In this document: in pieces, positions 6,904-16,348 of the stretch
How positions within the stretch are numbered: the stretch's first letter is position 1
Layout of the letters: every line of letters starts with the position of its first letter
Assembly (NCBI GenBank): GCA_903927905.1
Contig: CAIYOY010000215.1
Location: 1 to 64,000, forward strand
Direction of reading: 5' to 3'
DNA length: 64,000 nucleotides
Origin: an uncultured Verrucomicrobiales bacterium
GTDB lineage: Bacteria; Verrucomicrobiota; Verrucomicrobiia; Limisphaerales; Palsa-1400
Notes under the pieces: model-generated
Seen by the model: only the letters and a program-made list of their open reading frames with translations
Database searches by the model: none
What the model was told of the DNA's origin: nothing
Program-made: the position numbers and the translations under genes

Positions 6904-8085
6904 ATGGTTTACCTTAACAATTCTTCCTTCGTAGATGGCATTGCGGATTTTCCTCTACCACGATTATTAAAGCGTAAAGACTCAATTGACGATAAATTGC
7001 TTGCTCCTACTGAGTTTTTTGAGAAAGCTTTTGAGAACGAAGAACCCGAAAATATCAATATGGCAGAACGCGAATGGGCTGTCCCAAAATTTTCAAAAGC
7101 AAAAGTGGATAAAGCTGGAACTGATCTTTTTTCGGAGGATTTGTTTTACTCTGGAAACTCATTAGAAATTATTGATAATTGGCGTTCTGCACATAATTAT
7201 CCTTTAAACATTCTTCAAGACGGTTTGCGCAAAAGGGCAAAACCTATTTACAATGACTGCATTATTTCCCAACGAATAAAAAGATTATCTTCGATTACTG
7301 CGAAATTACGCCGATTCCAAAGCATGCGGCTTTCAGTGATGCAGGACATTGGTGGATGTAGGGCTGTATTAATCTCCGTCAAACAAGTTGAAAAACTGGT
7401 TCAAAATTACAAAAAAAGTGACATCAAGCATAAATTGCAGCAGGAAGATGATTATATTAAAAACCCGAAACCTTCTGGATATAGGGGCGTTCACCTTATT
7501 TATCGGTATAACGGAAGGAAATCTGAATACAACGGTTTGAAGATTGAAATACAAATTCGATCTCTTTTCCAACATGCTTGGGCAACTGCGGTGGAAACGG
7601 TGGGAATGTTTATACAACAAGCTTTGAAATCGAGTCAGGGACATCAGGATTGGTTGCGCTTCTTTGCATTGATGGGCACTGCCATTGCTAAACGTGAAAA
7701 AAGCAACCCTGTTCCTGGGACGCCGACCGAAGATTCTTTGCTGAAATCGGAATTAATTGAATATTCAAAAAAACTCGATGTTGAAAACCATCTTCACGCT
7801 TACGGGGAAGCGCTTCAAGAATTAGAAAAACTACAAGATGACGCACATTACTTTCTTCTCACTCTTGACCCCTCAACAAAAAAACTTGAGATCGTTGGGT
7901 ACTCGGATAAAGAGTTGCAAAAAGCGTCTGATGCTTACCTAACAGTTGAAAAGCAAATTAAGGGAAGCAGCAAGGATGCCGTCTTGGTTTCAGTTGATTC
8001 TATTGCTACACTCCGTAAGGCGTATCCGAATTATTTTTTGGATACAAAAATGTTCGCCGACTTGGTTAAAGAAGCAATTGCCTGA
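6904..8085 (+). CDS. RelA/SpoT-domain alarmone synthetase-like protein
   Basis: Stand-alone RelA/SpoT synthetase fold: RIKRLSSI..KL (124-135), QDIGGCRAV (147-155), GYRGVHLIY (192-200) and EIQIRSLFQHAWA (215-227) carry the nucleotide-binding signatures. Such enzymes transfer pyrophosphate to GTP/GDP or, in some toxins, to ATP or tRNA. There is no HD hydrolase domain. A C-terminal region of about 150 residues may be sensory. Family members I know begin near AEREWAVPKFSKAKVDKAG, so Met53 (7060) is a plausible true start. The gene is visibly AT-richer than its neighbours, suggesting separate acquisition as phage cargo. Confidence 0.85.
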   Translation: MVYLNNSSFVDGIADFPLPRLLKRKDSIDDKLLAPTEFFEKAFENEEPENINMAEREWAVPKFSKAKVDKAGTDLFSEDLFYSGNSLEIIDNWRSAHNYPLNILQDGLRKRAKPIYNDCIISQRIKRLSSITAKLRRFQSMRLSVMQDIGGCRAVLISVKQVEKLVQNYKKSDIKHKLQQEDDYIKNPKPSGYRGVHLIYRYNGRKSEYNGLKIEIQIRSLFQHAWATAVETVGMFIQQALKSSQGHQDWLRFFALMGTAIAKREKSNPVPGTPTEDSLLKSELIEYSKKLDVENHLHAYGEALQELEKLQDDAHYFLLTLDPSTKKLEIVGYSDKELQKASDAYLTVEKQIKGSSKDAVLVSVDSIATLRKAYPNYFLDTKMFADLVKEAIA

Positions 8086-8138
8086 ACTGCCTTTTTTGGA
8101 TTGGAAAGCGGCTGGCCTGGTTGTGTAAAAATCTGGAG

Positions 8139-8354
8139 TCATCGGCGGATGGGGAGGGTTTCGCGCTGGCGGCAGCGGTTGCAGACCAGGAACACGGTCA
8201 TTTCACCGGCTTCTTCGTCCATTTGGGTCACCACTCTAAGTTGATAGGAATTACAGCCAAGGCATTTTACATCGAACTTGCGGAACGGGCTGGCCGCCGG
8301 TGTTTGGCGCGGCTGGTAATCTTCCCGTCGCATAAAGGCGCGTGCTGCGTTCAT
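8139..8354 (-). CDS. Small zinc-ribbon protein
   Basis: The 71-residue product has two knuckles, CLGC (about 31-34) and CNRC (about 58-61), spaced like a zinc ribbon, with a basic N-terminus. Small zinc ribbons of this size are common in phages and near restriction genes, usually nucleic-acid binding. It ends the minus-strand cluster, 88 bp after the HNH gene, and converges with the RelA/SpoT gene. Function beyond metal binding is unknown. Confidence 0.6.
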   Translation of the reverse strand: MNAARAFMRREDYQPRQTPAASPFRKFDVKCLGCNSYQLRVVTQMDEEAGEMTVFLVCNRCRQRETLPIRR

Positions 8355-8442
8355 GGCCAGACCTTACGCCTACGGGTTGGACAATGGCTGTCCAAGGGGG
8401 GAGGGAAGTTGAGGGTTGATGGCGGGGAATAAGGGAAAGGAG

Positions 8443-9054
8443 CTAAGTGCCCTGTTTTAGAAAGATGACGCGGGAAATGTCGCGCCGTCCTGCCCGCTTG
8501 TTATGCAGGGCGATCTCGGCGGTGTTTTCGGTCCAGTTTTCAACCTGGTAATCCCCTTGGTAGGTCCAAGCGCGGTGTTCTTCTTCGTAGATGAAGATCG
8601 GGACGGGGAAGCTCTGTCGGCAAAATAGCTCGGCTGGCTCGGTGATGCGGGCGAAATCGCCGGGCAGCAGAATTTTCGGCGCATCAGGATTGTACTGCCG
8701 GCGAAAGCATCCGCAAACGACATGGCCCTTGTGCATGGGCAGAAATCCTGTGGTTTGACCGTGAAGCTGATCGGAAATTTGTTGACGGGTGTATGGCTGG
8801 CCTTTTTTGAAGCGATCTGCACCTCGCAGAAAATCGTGCTCTAACTGGTGGCATTTGGCGCAGAGGACTTCAAGTTCTGCGAGTTCGTATTCCCATGGAG
8901 GGACACGGCGGTAAACGCGGTGATGGACATGCAGGGTTGAACGGTCGTCTGAGCAACGGATGCAGCGCCAGTCGGCGGCGTCGAGTGTCTGTAATCGTTT
9001 TCGTTGCCACCGTGGATCACGCAACTGGTCGCTGTAGAATTGGGCTGTCGGCAT
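8443..9054 (-). CDS. HNH endonuclease-like protein with unassigned C-terminal domain
   Basis: An HNH nuclease core is clear: WRCIRCSD, LHVHHRVY, PWEYELAEL and LCAKCHQLEH supply the cysteine pairs and the catalytic histidine. It would be a metal-dependent DNA nuclease. I chose the ATG at 9054, 16 bp after the res stop; a longer frame would overlap res. The last 80 or so residues (LLPGDFARI, PVPIFIYEEEHRAWTYQGDYQ) form a second domain I cannot name, perhaps a nucleic-acid or modified-base reader (speculative). It appears to be the downstream member of the res operon. Confidence 0.7.
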   Translation of the reverse strand: MPTAQFYSDQLRDPRWQRKRLQTLDAADWRCIRCSDDRSTLHVHHRVYRRVPPWEYELAELEVLCAKCHQLEHDFLRGADRFKKGQPYTRQQISDQLHGQTTGFLPMHKGHVVCGCFRRQYNPDAPKILLPGDFARITEPAELFCRQSFPVPIFIYEEEHRAWTYQGDYQVENWTENTAEIALHNKRAGRRDISRVIFLKQGT

Positions 9055-9070
9055 GGCGGGGTGCGATGTC

Positions 9071-12000
9071 CTACGAGATGGTTTTGCGGAGCATTTTGCT
9101 GATGTAGGTGGCTTTGTCCTCGGTTTGGAAAAGGACATGGCGGGACTCGAAGGCGGCTTTGGACATGGGCTGGCCGGTGCCGGGGGTGAGCCAATGTTCG
9201 ATTTGCTGGTGGCGGGTGGAGGAAATGATGAAGGAATTGAGAATGACGTTCGGGTCGGCCAGGCGTTTCTCCAAGGTTTTGATGGTCTTGAAAAATTCTA
9301 TTTTCGGATCGTTCGCGCCGTCGAGGTTGCGGATGCCTTTGGGGTCAACGAAGGAAACGTATTGTTTGCCATCAACCAGCAGCCAGACGATGAAGTCGGG
9401 GTAGAAGTTGCCCGCCTCGAAAAAGCCGATGCCCCGGCCCCGGCTGAGATTGCGCAACAGGTAAAGTTCCTTGCCAGCAAAGAAGGCAGGATCGGTTTCG
9501 TAGAACTTTTTCAGGTCCAGAACAAAGTCGCGCTCGCCTTCGTTCAAGACGACGGGGCGGACATCAACGGCGGCGCTGTTGATGTAAATCAGCGGCTGGT
9601 AAAGGTGCGGGCCGAAACAAATGGAACGGAACGTGCCCCATTCGATTTGTTTCAATTGCTGGTTGGTGACGGCTTCCTTGACCTCGTTTAATTTGGCAAT
9701 GATTTCCTTGGCGGACTGGTCAATGAGAAAGCGGTATTCGGTGATGAAATTCTCGTCGTTCTCATCGAGGATTTCATAGCGCAGTTTGGGTGACTCCCAA
9801 GCGGATTTTTTCGTTTTGAAAAAGGCATCGCAGTATTTTTTCAGGAGGGCGATGGCGATTTCCTGCCAGCGGGCGACGCGGTCAAAGCGGCCAATTTCCA
9901 TTTCCTGCGGCGGGATGAAAAGGGTGTACCAACTCTGATCCTGCAACAAAGCGCGGCAAGCGTCCGGGGGCAAGTCCAGATTGAACCAAGCCCGCTCGTT
10001 TTTGAACTCCTGCAACTGGCGGTCAACATCGCGCCAGTCGAAGAAGGCAAGGTGTTCATTGGTGAGCTTGGCTTCGTGGCGCGGGGCAAGATCGGCTGAT
10101 GCGCCAAGGCCGGGAGCCTCGCGGCTCTGGATTTTGGGGTACCAGTCGAGGGCGATGCGACGGTCCCGCATGTCGGCATCCGGCGGGCCAAGGGCGGGCT
10201 TGGGGCCGTTGCGTTTGAAGTCGAGGTCTTCGGGCAAGCGCAAGATTTTGAGTTTCTGCGAGCCAAGACTTTTGAAGGTGGGCAGGATAAATTCGATGCG
10301 GTCGTCGTTGGGCGGGAGTCCTTCCTCCTCCAGGTATTCTTTGAATTGCTGCATGAATTGGGCGCGGACGCCGAAAACATTGAGAGTTTCCAAAAGGCGG
10401 ATGTGTTCCGGCCTTTTATTGCGGACCTCGTCAACTTTGTCGCTGCGTTTCAAACCGAAGTTGTAGCCTTTGAGGCGCACACCGCGCCCGAAAAGCTGGA
10501 TGATTTGCGCCCCCTCGGTCAGGCCGACATTCATCAGGCCCATGGTGCTGACGCGCCAACTGCTCCAGCCTTCGGTGAATTTCTTGGAGCCGATGAGCAA
10601 ATTGATTTTGGAGTCCGGTTCGTTCAATTCGGCGAAAAGGGAATTGGAGAAAGGGCGTTCGGTCACAATCAACCATTCGGGGTGCAAGCCGCAGAGATCC
10701 CAGAGCTTGGCAGCGTCGCCGACATTGATCACGCCAAAGGCTTCGTTATTATCGCCGATGCGGAGCGCGATTTCGCCGTCGCTGCCTCTCAGGAGATCCA
10801 CATGTAAAGCTGCGACCTTGGACGTGTTGAAAACATTTTTCAGGATGTCGGTGAAAACAGCAGCAGGGGCGAGGCTGCTTTCCACAAGGAAAGGGAAGGC
10901 GCTTCTGAAAATGTCGTTGCCGTGATCATTGAGCAATCCCGTATTGCCGGAAAGAAGGCGCTGAATCCGGGCGATCGAATCGGTATCGCCTTTGATAAAT
11001 TCGGCGAGAAAGAGCAGGACATCAACCACGTCGGAAACGTCTTTCCGGCCTTCGGTGCGGACGGCGGTCACTTTGCTGCCGACCAGAATCCAAAGGGGGC
11101 GCTCAATCAGGAAAGGGCGGAAGCCGCGCTCCTGCTGCCCGAAAAGGATCAATTGCTGGTAGTAGGCGAGCAAACAGGCGGTGAGGTAAAGGCGGCGGGT
11201 CTCTTCGTCGCGGTCGTCGGCCAAGTTTAGAATCCGGTAATCTTTGCCAAAGCCGTCGCGGTAAAAGTATTTATAGGAGTAATCAAAAAGAACACACTTG
11301 GCGTATTCCTGGGTAAGCTCCGGTTTGTTGGCGGCTTTAAGCGCCTGGCTGAATGTGGCGGAATACTCAAAGGTGAAACCGTTTTCGCAAAGGCGGTCGC
11401 GGTTGCTTTTCCACTTGAAGCCGCCCGCGCCCCGGTGACCTTCATCCACCAGCACGAGGTTGTTGCTCTCAAAGGCGTCCACGGCGATGGTTTTATCGCC
11501 GCTTTCCTCCTGCAATTTGGTGATCTCCAGAATTTCGACCGATTGGCCGGCGAAAAGTCCCCGGCCATCTTTGGAGAAGATTTCCGCTTCGATGCCGCTG
11601 GCTTCCAACTCCTCCAAGTGCTGGCGGGAAAGTCCTTCGTTCGGGGTGAGCAAAATGGTGCGGTTCAATTCGCGCTCGCGTCCGTGCAATTTCAGGTAGT
11701 GGCGGTACTGGAGAATGTTGATGTGCATGAGCAACGTCTTGCCCGAGCCGGTCGCGCTCCAGAAAGCGAGCTTGTGCAAGTCGTCGGCGGTAAAGGCGCT
11801 GAGTTGGTCGCGCTCGGCGATGGTGGCATTGAATGTGGCGAGGTGCGAATTGAGATCGGCCAAAAGCTGGCTGGGGTCGCGGAAATAGCGGTCCAGATAG
11901 ATTTCGGTAAACAGGAGCGCAAGGTATTGAAAGTATTTCCAGCGGATGGGCGCGGCGCGGCGGGTGCTGATGGCCTGGGTGTGGCGGACGATGTTCTGGT

Positions 12001-12259
12001 CGTAAAGCAGCAGGACATCGCGGGAAAGCTGTTGGCGCTTGAAAAGGCGATTGGCGATTTCATGGTGAAAGCGAGAGATGTTGTTTTCATCAACGCCTTC
12101 AAGGCTGGTGTCGTGCAAGCCATCGGTGAGGGGGATGAAGGAGTCCGCCTCGAACAAGCCGAGAATCCACTGGTTCAAAACCAGTCGCTGGTCGAAGCGC
12201 AACGCGGGTGTCTGCGGCTTGCGGGTGCGGCGGTTGGTGGCTGTGGGTGCGGCGGGCAT
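9071..12259 (-). CDS. res: Type III-like restriction Res subunit (helicase-nuclease)
   Basis: The 1062-residue protein has an SF2 helicase core with Walker A ATGSGKT (169-175), DEGH box (272-275) and a C-terminal helicase motif with QLFGRGVRL. Near the end, YPDF (953-956) and VDPKG (971-975) fit a PD-(D/E)xK nuclease. Type III Res proteins translocate on DNA from unmethylated sites and cut with their Mod partner. It starts 3 bp after the HigA-ImmA stop, so it is probably in one transcript with the toxin-antitoxin and Mod-like genes. The reading frame is intact, which is notable because the adjacent Mod-like gene seems to lack its catalytic core. Confidence 0.85.
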   Translation of the reverse strand: MPAAPTATNRRTRKPQTPALRFDQRLVLNQWILGLFEADSFIPLTDGLHDTSLEGVDENNISRFHHEIANRLFKRQQLSRDVLLLYDQNIVRHTQAISTRRAAPIRWKYFQYLALLFTEIYLDRYFRDPSQLLADLNSHLATFNATIAERDQLSAFTADDLHKLAFWSATGSGKTLLMHINILQYRHYLKLHGRERELNRTILLTPNEGLSRQHLEELEASGIEAEIFSKDGRGLFAGQSVEILEITKLQEESGDKTIAVDAFESNNLVLVDEGHRGAGGFKWKSNRDRLCENGFTFEYSATFSQALKAANKPELTQEYAKCVLFDYSYKYFYRDGFGKDYRILNLADDRDEETRRLYLTACLLAYYQQLILFGQQERGFRPFLIERPLWILVGSKVTAVRTEGRKDVSDVVDVLLFLAEFIKGDTDSIARIQRLLSGNTGLLNDHGNDIFRSAFPFLVESSLAPAAVFTDILKNVFNTSKVAALHVDLLRGSDGEIALRIGDNNEAFGVINVGDAAKLWDLCGLHPEWLIVTERPFSNSLFAELNEPDSKINLLIGSKKFTEGWSSWRVSTMGLMNVGLTEGAQIIQLFGRGVRLKGYNFGLKRSDKVDEVRNKRPEHIRLLETLNVFGVRAQFMQQFKEYLEEEGLPPNDDRIEFILPTFKSLGSQKLKILRLPEDLDFKRNGPKPALGPPDADMRDRRIALDWYPKIQSREAPGLGASADLAPRHEAKLTNEHLAFFDWRDVDRQLQEFKNERAWFNLDLPPDACRALLQDQSWYTLFIPPQEMEIGRFDRVARWQEIAIALLKKYCDAFFKTKKSAWESPKLRYEILDENDENFITEYRFLIDQSAKEIIAKLNEVKEAVTNQQLKQIEWGTFRSICFGPHLYQPLIYINSAAVDVRPVVLNEGERDFVLDLKKFYETDPAFFAGKELYLLRNLSRGRGIGFFEAGNFYPDFIVWLLVDGKQYVSFVDPKGIRNLDGANDPKIEFFKTIKTLEKRLADPNVILNSFIISSTRHQQIEHWLTPGTGQPMSKAAFESRHVLFQTEDKATYISKMLRKTIS

Positions 12260-12262
12260 CGC

Positions 12263-13351
12263 TCAATTCTTGGCCCAAATAAATCTGCGCTTCAAGCTGT
12301 TAAATCGGTCGTAGCCGATGGCCTTGTCGTGCTGCAAGCGGCCAACAAGGATGCCGGGTGCGATGTTCAAGCCGGCAGCAAAGCAACTGATCTCGGTCCC
12401 GGTAAACACTCCGCGTCTGAGGAAAGCAGCGTACTGGTCCTTTGGGATGAGAAAATCGGCGGCGAAATCGTTGGCGTCTTTTTCCGCATCGTCACCGTCT
12501 TTAAGCCCCTCGACAAAGACGCCGTTTTTGATTTCCTGCAAGACGTGGCGGGCTTCGTGGAAAAAGGTAAACCAGAAATGGTCGTCGGACTTGTAGAGCA
12601 AGCTGAGTTGAATGAGCGCCTTGTCTTTGGTCAGCCAATATGTCGCGCCGCTGACGCGGAGTTTTTTCAACTCCGGGGTGAAAACGAGCGCGACCCCGGC
12701 CTCGGCGCAAAGTTCGCGCATTTGGGGCTGGAACGCGTCCGCATTGGTTTTGGTCAAGGCGCGAATTTTTTTCAGCGCCCCATGAAATTTATCCGCGTCG
12801 AACGGCGCGGTCTGAACCTTTTGGGCGTCGAGTTCGCCTTTGCGCAGCCAAGCCGAGACGATGCCAAGCTCATTGGTGGCCACTTTAGATTTACGGAAGT
12901 TAACGGCAAACTTGGTCCAACATGCTTCCCATAGATCGGGCGTAGCGGTGCCGTAATAGGCCAGGGCCAAGCCGACTTGCTCCTCTTCGCTTTGTCCAGC
13001 AGGGAGCCAGCATTTTTCGATCATCTCTTTAAACGGGATGCGTTTCAGCCAGGAAATCCCGGCCTGAAAAGTCTCCTGCTGTTTTTTCCGGGCGAGAAAT
13101 TCCTGGTAGTTGGCATCAAGATTAAGCCAAAAGGCGGCGGGAGTGCCGAGAGCAGTTTCCAGCTTCACAGCGGTTTCCGCCGTGATGGGGGCGACGCCCT
13201 GAACGATCTGGTTGACGGTCTTACGGCTCAAGCCGACACGATCAGCCAAGTCAATTTGGGTCATGCCCAAGGCTTCGAGCGTCTCGGCGAGAGTGTCGCC
13301 GGGGGGAGTTCGATCCAACGGGGCATAGCGAATGGGAGTTTTTTCAGCCAT
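12263..13351 (-). CDS. HigA-type antitoxin fused to ImmA/IrrE-type metallopeptidase
   Basis: The N-terminal 75 residues are an XRE/HigA helix-turn-helix (MTQIDLADRVGLSRKTVNQI). The C-terminal half carries a zinc-peptidase motif HEARH (265-269) with downstream acidic residues, as in ImmA/IrrE enzymes that cleave repressors. The 362-residue fused form is known from toxin-antitoxin loci. It overlaps the HigB-like gene by 8 bp, so the two are co-translated. It probably represses its own promoter and neutralises the toxin; the peptidase half might relieve that repression on damage or infection (inference). Confidence 0.8.
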   Translation of the reverse strand: MAEKTPIRYAPLDRTPPGDTLAETLEALGMTQIDLADRVGLSRKTVNQIVQGVAPITAETAVKLETALGTPAAFWLNLDANYQEFLARKKQQETFQAGISWLKRIPFKEMIEKCWLPAGQSEEEQVGLALAYYGTATPDLWEACWTKFAVNFRKSKVATNELGIVSAWLRKGELDAQKVQTAPFDADKFHGALKKIRALTKTNADAFQPQMRELCAEAGVALVFTPELKKLRVSGATYWLTKDKALIQLSLLYKSDDHFWFTFFHEARHVLQEIKNGVFVEGLKDGDDAEKDANDFAADFLIPKDQYAAFLRRGVFTGTEISCFAAGLNIAPGILVGRLQHDKAIGYDRFNSLKRRFIWAKN

Positions 13352-13682
13352 GATAGTCTATTATTTCATTAACGGTTATTGCCGTGACGCTTTTCCAGTC
13401 CAGTCCGCCGTCGTCTTTGCAGGGAACGGGGTCGTGCGCGGGGGCAAACAAAAGCCTGTAGGGATGATCCAAGTCCACAGCCAACTGGCCTTTCAGATTA
13501 CCGGTCAACTCGTGACATCGAGCGCCGGGCAAGGACCGCATCATTTCCAGGTTTGTCGCCGCCGCAAGTTCGTCGAGCCTGCGGCGAAGCAATTTTCCGC
13601 GCCTTTCGCCCCATTCCCGCTGGGCACTCTCGATGGTTTCGGAGTGCTTGCGGAACTTCGATTTACGGAAATATACATCCAT
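13344..13682 (-). CDS. HigB-like RelE/ParE-family toxin
   Basis: This 112-residue basic protein has the length and pattern of plasmid-maintenance killer proteins: a helical N-terminus, [24 protein letters not shown], and a C-terminal VNEIIDYH. Family members cleave mRNA at the ribosome or act as related growth inhibitors. It precedes and overlaps its HTH antitoxin gene, which is the higBA order. The pair sits between the Mod-like and Res genes. Confidence 0.75.
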   Translation of the reverse strand: MDVYFRKSKFRKHSETIESAQREWGERRGKLLRRRLDELAAATNLEMMRSLPGARCHELTGNLKGQLAVDLDHPYRLLFAPAHDPVPCKDDGGLDWKSVTAITVNEIIDYHG

Positions 13683-13740
13683 GTGATCTTGCCGGCAAGG
13701 ATTTTGTTTACCTATTTGGTTACACGTTTTTCCCGATACA

Positions 13741-15042
13741 TCAAACGTCCTGCACGTCGAACATGAGGCGTTTGAACTCGTCCTCGGTGCGGCGGACTTT
13801 CCAGGTCTCGTCGGCCCGTTTTAGGTTTTCAAGGTTGTTGTCGCCGTTAACGTAGATGACGGCGAACTCCAGGTCTTTGGTGTTGTAGCCTTGTTTTTGG
13901 AAAAAGGCGTCGAGGTCGGCGTTATTCTTTTCGGTGACGTTGCGCCAGATGACCAGGACTTTTTCACCGGCGGGATTTTCGCCCTGCACCACTTTGAAGC
14001 CGCGGATGGTGTCCATGTGGGCGACGCGCAAGCCGAGCAAGTATTGTTCCACCCGCGACGTGGCTTCGGCTTCGATGTCGTCCAGGTGCATGATCTCGTT
14101 CTTGATAAAGAAATCGAGTTCGCGCCGGAGAAAGCCGCCGATGTCCTTGTGAATGAAATAATCGAAGGAGTTGCGGGCGGTGTAATCGGCCAGGTGTTTT
14201 TCCAGCAGGGTGCGGTTGGGGTTTTTCTCGGTGGGGCGCAACCCGGAAAGGTGGCCGTAAAAAGGCGCAAATGCAGGAGTGCCAAGCAGGGGCAGGACGG
14301 TTTGGACAGCTTGGGAGTTTAGATCGGCCTGTTTGCGTTTATCGGTGTCGGGGCGGTACTCGAAGCGGATGATGAGTTCGCCGTTAGCTTCCTGCACCGG
14401 CTCGGCGGCAAGAATGAAACGGCGTTCCTGGCCGGTGGCGGCTTTCTTGTTGTCCGCCTCGGTATCGGCCTCCACCAGTTTGAAATGGACGCGGCGCGGC
14501 GATCCGCCGGGGCCGATGTCCCCGAGCCGGAAAGTGTAATCCCGGAGATATTCGCTGGTCTTAATATAGTACTGGTCGGCATTGGCCCAATGGAGTTTCA
14601 CTTCCTCGCCTTCGTAGGGGATGGCATAGACGCCCGCCTTGTAGCGGCGCAAGGCGAGAAAATCGCCGCCCTGATAATAGCGGCGGAAGAAATTGGCGAG
14701 GTCGGAGAAAATTTCGTTTTCGAGTTCGGCGGGATTGGCGTGGGCTTCGATCCGGGCCTGTAATTCTTTGACCTTGGGAATTTGCTCGGCCTGTTCGCGG
14801 GTGAGGCCCATGCCCACGGCAGTGGCGATGGCCTTGGCCTTCTCGGTTTCCAGCGCAGCGCGGTCGCCGGTGTCCACGGCGGCAAGGGTCTGGCGGACCT
14901 GGGGCAGGAGATCGTTTTCCAGAAAGTGGGTGACTTCAACGCGCTTGGCGTTCATCACGCGGTAGATGCCGAAATCGAGGTCGGCCTGGTCGAGCATGAA
15001 AAGCTCGGCCAAGAGTTCTTTAAGTTTTTCGAGATTGGTCAT
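13741..15042 (-). CDS. Mod-like DNA methyltransferase remnant, catalytic core missing
   Basis: The ends match large type III-like adenine methyltransferases: the start ([25 protein letters not shown] split at residues 4-27) and the end ([40 protein letters not shown]). Full-length relatives run to about 1000 residues, with SAM-binding and DPPY-type motifs in the middle. Here 433 residues remain and neither motif is visible. The join lies near residues 323-335 (about 14040-14075), where [11 protein letters not shown] runs straight into [10 protein letters not shown]. The frame is kept, so a non-catalytic protein could still be made. It overlaps the Fic stop by 4 bp. The family comparison is from memory. 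Confidence 0.7.
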   Translation of the reverse strand: MTNLEKLKELLAELFMLDQADLDFGIYRVMNAKRVEVTHFLENDLLPQVRQTLAAVDTGDRAALETEKAKAIATAVGMGLTREQAEQIPKVKELQARIEAHANPAELENEIFSDLANFFRRYYQGGDFLALRRYKAGVYAIPYEGEEVKLHWANADQYYIKTSEYLRDYTFRLGDIGPGGSPRRVHFKLVEADTEADNKKAATGQERRFILAAEPVQEANGELIIRFEYRPDTDKRKQADLNSQAVQTVLPLLGTPAFAPFYGHLSGLRPTEKNPNRTLLEKHLADYTARNSFDYFIHKDIGGFLRRELDFFIKNEIMHLDDIEAEATSRVEQYLLGLRVAHMDTIRGFKVVQGENPAGEKVLVIWRNVTEKNNADLDAFFQKQGYNTKDLEFAVIYVNGDNNLENLKRADETWKVRRTEDEFKRLMFDVQDV

Positions 15043-16238
15043 TGTGCGCCCGTGCTATCTGATTTTTTGTCAGATGTTGGGGCAGCCCGCATGGGAAGGA
15101 AAGCCAGAATTATTTCGCGCTTGGCGCGTATGCCCTCGGGAGTGCGCTCGACCAGATTTAATTTTTCCAATTCGGCCACGTCACGCTGCAAAGTCTTGGG
15201 ACTTTTGGTGGCGTAGGCTTTGGCGAGGCGAGGCGTGGTTTCGGTAATTTTAGCCAGCGGCACGGCGACGGCAAGAGTGCCCAAATCGAGAGCGATATGG
15301 CGCTGGCGGATATCGGACGCCTTCATTTTGTCGCGGAACATTTCATGGACGAAGTTGCGCCAGGCGACGTCCCATTGCTGCTCCCGGACCAGATCAAGCT
15401 GCCCACGCAAACCATCCACCAACCCCTGCACGGCGTAATCAAGGAAAGGAAGGATGTCGCCACCGGATTTACTGGCGTAATCAAGCTGGCGGTAATACTC
15501 CTGCCGGGTGTGATTGTAATGGTTGCTTAAAAGATGGGAGACGGGGGACGGAACGCCGGCGGTGAGCAGGAGTTGGAACTCGACCAAGCGGGCGGTGCGG
15601 CCGTTGCCGTCGCCGAAAGGATGAATCCAAGCGAGGTAAAGATGGGCGAGGACGGCTTTGATAATGGCATAAACAATGGCGTCGGCTTGCGGGGCATGAA
15701 AATCATCGCCATTGAGCCAATCACAAAGTTTCTGGAGAAGGAACTCGCAATCTTCCGCCGGAGCGCCGCGATAACGCAAGACGCCGACGGAATGGGCGCG
15801 AATCTGGCCGGGGACAACTTCCGGTTCGACTTTCAATTTGTCAAGCACAGCGGCATTGAACTCCTTGAGTTTTTCCACATTGAGAGGCACTGGCTGGCTG
15901 GCCTTAAGAAGCTGGCCAATTTTATTGCAGGCACCGAGGACATTTTCAATTTCCTGCTGGAGATATTCCTTGGAAGGAGGGAGTTTGAGGGTCCCCTCCA
16001 AAATCTGGCGAACTTGGTCCTCGGTCAGGGTATTGCCTTCAATGGCGGTGGTCCCCAAAACGCCCTTGGCGAGATAAAGTTTGTGGAGTTCCTGGGCAAC
16101 GGATGGGCGCAAGGGAACGCCAGCAATGTGCTCACACTTCGACCGGGCCTCGCCCAAATTCATCCAAAGCCTTGGCGCGGCGTGCTGTAAATTCACCTGA
16201 AATTTTATCCATGGATGTGTCGTTTCGTATGTCCGCAT
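15039..16238 (-). CDS. Fic-family AMP-transferase
   Basis: The Fic motif HPFGDGNGRTAR (206-217) is complete, so the protein should transfer AMP, or another nucleotide moiety, to a hydroxyl side chain. The inhibitory helix signature [ST]xxxEG is present as TTAIEG (63-68), marking a class II, self-inhibited Fic protein. Residues about 330-385 resemble a winged helix, as in Fic proteins that bind DNA. It starts the Fic-Mod-TA-Res string. The gap at 16239-16348 upstream may hold its promoter. Confidence 0.85.
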   Translation of the reverse strand: MRTYETTHPWIKFQVNLQHAAPRLWMNLGEARSKCEHIAGVPLRPSVAQELHKLYLAKGVLGTTAIEGNTLTEDQVRQILEGTLKLPPSKEYLQQEIENVLGACNKIGQLLKASQPVPLNVEKLKEFNAAVLDKLKVEPEVVPGQIRAHSVGVLRYRGAPAEDCEFLLQKLCDWLNGDDFHAPQADAIVYAIIKAVLAHLYLAWIHPFGDGNGRTARLVEFQLLLTAGVPSPVSHLLSNHYNHTRQEYYRQLDYASKSGGDILPFLDYAVQGLVDGLRGQLDLVREQQWDVAWRNFVHEMFRDKMKASDIRQRHIALDLGTLAVAVPLAKITETTPRLAKAYATKSPKTLQRDVAELEKLNLVERTPEGIRAKREIILAFLPMRAAPTSDKKSDSTGAQ

Positions 16239-16348
16239 TTTTGTCTTGCTGTATTGCTATGTAGCACAGGCAATATCAATGTCTTACACGCAAGGCAATA
16301 TAAATCTGTCTGATATTTTGTCCAGTCCTCTGACGATCTTTAATTATT

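Noticed and set aside
11435-12934. A 499-codon plus-strand frame opposite res and higA
   Set aside because: Antisense to strong helicase and HTH/peptidase motifs, with no domain of its own.
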